Assembly: GCA_022661535.1 (NCBI GenBank)
Contig: JAKULF010000008.1
Location: 2,666,001-2,730,000 of the forward strand
Source: Eutypa lata
Lineage: Eukaryota; Ascomycota; Sordariomycetes; Xylariales; Diatrypaceae
Length of the DNA stretch: 64,000 nucleotides
Direction: 5' to 3'
The notes under the pieces are model-generated. The model worked only from the letters and a program-made list of their open reading frames with translations. It did no database searches and was not told where the DNA came from. Positions 63,902 through 64,000 of the stretch are shown here, one piece after another. The position numbers and the translations under genes are program-made. Position 1 is the first letter of the stretch; every line of letters begins with the position of its first letter.

Positions 63902-64000
63902 GTATAAATTATTACGAATAATAATAATTATTTAAAATGCTTTAAAATTTAAAATAAATAGCTAAAAAGATTTATATATATAATATAAAAGCATCGAATA
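63902..64000 (-). repeat. start of the second copy of the 42,245 terminal repeat (putative 5' LTR)
   Basis: From about 63,902 to the window end the sequence follows 42,245-42,343 almost base for base, with transition-type differences. It begins exactly where the left element meets the gene island. I take it as the other LTR of the second-family copia element; the end lies outside the window. Confidence 0.7.

Overview
The window reads as a filamentous ascomycete (Pezizomycotina-type) nuclear genome with a two-speed layout. A gene island of normal base composition (about 17.2-42.24 kb) lies between two long AT-rich blocks. The genes have many short spliceosomal introns (mostly 44-160 bp, GT..AG, often with a TACTAAC-like branch site), and the families are typical of moulds: P450, class I terpene cyclase, GMC oxidoreductase, Pth11/SAT4-like rhodopsin-domain protein, class II heme peroxidase, GH76 mannanase and SDRs. 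The AT blocks almost lack CpA and TpG, keep CpG, and hold retrotransposon relics in which Gly, Asp, Glu, Cys and Trp codons are changed by G-to-A and C-to-T transitions. This is the signature of repeat-induced point mutation (RIP). The species cannot be named from this.

Left AT block (1-17,214): a 5'-cut copy of a Ty1/copia element (1-3,215), an unclassified RIP-degraded stretch, a full-length copy of the same copia family (6,680-13,887; 215-bp LTRs, TSD TTTAA), a low-complexity tandem-repeat field (13,888-15,290) and another unclassified relic. Right AT block (42,245-64,000): a second copia family on the minus strand whose 3' end abuts the island and whose other LTR seems to start near 63,900. 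It is split by a minus-strand Ty3/gypsy element (47,219-54,751; 239-bp LTRs, TSD AAAAA) and by a minus-strand copy of the first copia family (56,657-63,873; TSD ATTAT), a nested stack.

Gene island, left to right: a frameshifted unknown gene (-), a cytochrome P450 (+) with one abnormal splice acceptor, a class I terpene (probably sesquiterpene) synthase (+), a GMC-family FAD oxidoreductase (-), a Pth11/SAT4-like membrane protein (+), a secreted class II heme peroxidase (+) with a GC-AG intron, a type II membrane protein with a fucose-lectin-like domain (-), a GH76 endo-mannanase (-), and two short-chain dehydrogenases (-, -).

The terpene cyclase, P450, GMC enzyme and SDRs together look like a small, possibly undescribed terpenoid biosynthetic cluster with a membrane sensor-like protein beside it. 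The peroxidase, lectin-like protein and GH76 enzyme look like a secreted or cell-wall set that shares the island. Exon coordinates were derived by hand from reading frames, splice signals and family motifs; no database search was run.
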